Shown piece by piece: positions 6,141 through 6,409 of a DNA stretch of 6,409 bases. The translations under genes and the position numbers were made by a program. This DNA comes from Verrucomicrobiales bacterium. GTDB taxonomy: Bacteria > Verrucomicrobiota > Verrucomicrobiia > Limisphaerales > UBA1100. The notes under the pieces are model-generated. The model saw nothing but the letters and a program-made list of their open reading frames with translations, was not told the origin of the DNA and did not search any database. Location of the stretch: contig PBPF01000182.1 in assembly GCA_002724615.1 (NCBI GenBank), positions 1-6,409 on the forward strand, given 5' to 3'. Numbering within the stretch: position 1 is the stretch's first letter; every line of letters starts with the position of its first letter.

Positions 6141-6409
6141 ATGAAACATACCATTCTGCTGTTTTCCCTGTGCTCCACGATGCTTGTTGCCGAGGACGGT
6201 TTTAAGCCGCTGTTCAACGGCAAGAACCTCGATGGTTGGCGAAATATCAATTGTGCGCCGAACACGTGGTCGGTGAAGGATGGGATGATTCATTGTACGG
6301 GCAAGCCGATTGGCGAATTGCGGACGTTGCGAATGTATGAGAATTTTATCATGGAAATCGAATGGCGGCATCTCAAGCCGCGAGGCAACGCCGGTATCTT
6401 CGTCTGGGC
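6141..6409 (+). CDS. DUF1080 (3-keto-disaccharide hydrolase type) secreted protein, N-terminal part
   Basis: An open frame from ATG 6141 to the window end gives 89 complete codons plus two bases; the 3' end is missing. The N-terminus MKHTILLFSLCSTMLVAEDG looks like a signal peptide, with cleavage likely after LVA (residue 17). Next come the hallmarks of the DUF1080 (PF06439) jelly-roll family: FKPLFNGKNLDGWR, W-S-V-K-D-G-M-I-H-C-T-G, ELRT, YENFIMEIEWRH and GNAGIFVW. Members are mostly secreted and very abundant in planctomycetes and verrucomicrobia; some act on 3-keto-glycosides, many are untested. GGAAAG sits directly against the ATG at 6135-6140, too close to be an ideal ribosome site. An in-frame ATG at 6180 would destroy the signal peptide, so 6141 is preferred. 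It lies 52 bases after the giant gene on the same strand, so co-transcription is possible but unproven. Confidence 0.9.
   Translation, partial: MKHTILLFSLCSTMLVAEDGFKPLFNGKNLDGWRNINCAPNTWSVKDGMIHCTGKPIGELRTLRMYENFIMEIEWRHLKPRGNAGIFVW

Overview
The window reads as one strand-uniform locus from a Gram-negative bacterium, most likely of the Planctomycetota-Verrucomicrobiota-Chlamydiota (PVC) group. That guess rests on the protein families: a DUF1080 (3-keto-disaccharide hydrolase type) secreted protein, PD40 propeller repeats, and a squalene-cyclase-fold domain ending in YYRYLPLY, all of which are common in planctomycetes and verrucomicrobia. There is no rRNA or other marker to fix the phylum.

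Layout, all on the + strand. Positions 1-333 are the C-terminal part of an ExbB/TolQ proton-channel subunit. It overlaps by four bases (ATGA) an ExbD/TolR subunit at 330-734. After a 44-base gap comes one giant gene, 779-6088, of 1769 codons, filling 83% of the window. After 52 bases a DUF1080 gene starts at 6141 and runs off the window end. No RNA genes, insertion sequences, CRISPR arrays or convincing terminators were seen. The long ORFs on the other strand are shadows of the giant gene.

The giant protein is the main interest. In order it has: an N-terminal membrane helix; a five-blade PD40 (TolB-like) propeller; a membrane hairpin whose second helix carries the S-x-x-x-H signature of TonB and TolA; a linker of more than 900 residues rich in Ala, Pro, Gln and Thr, with no Trp, Tyr or Cys; and a C-terminal alpha-toroid domain of the squalene-cyclase/prenyltransferase fold. 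With ExbB and ExbD just upstream, the simplest reading is a complete energy-transduction machine. ExbB-ExbD would use the proton motive force to drive a TonB/TolA-like transducer in which the usual small C-terminal domain is replaced by a toroid and a TolB-like propeller is built into the same chain.

The linker is not featureless. Anchors of the form [I/V/F]-x-L-E-T recur every 88-92 residues, with a second set (V/I-x-P) exactly 22 residues after each, and weaker ones further on. This marks an old, highly diverged tandem repeat of about 90 residues (about 270 bp), at least eight copies long. The functional roles of the repeat, the toroid and the propeller are inference; the architecture is read directly from the sequence.
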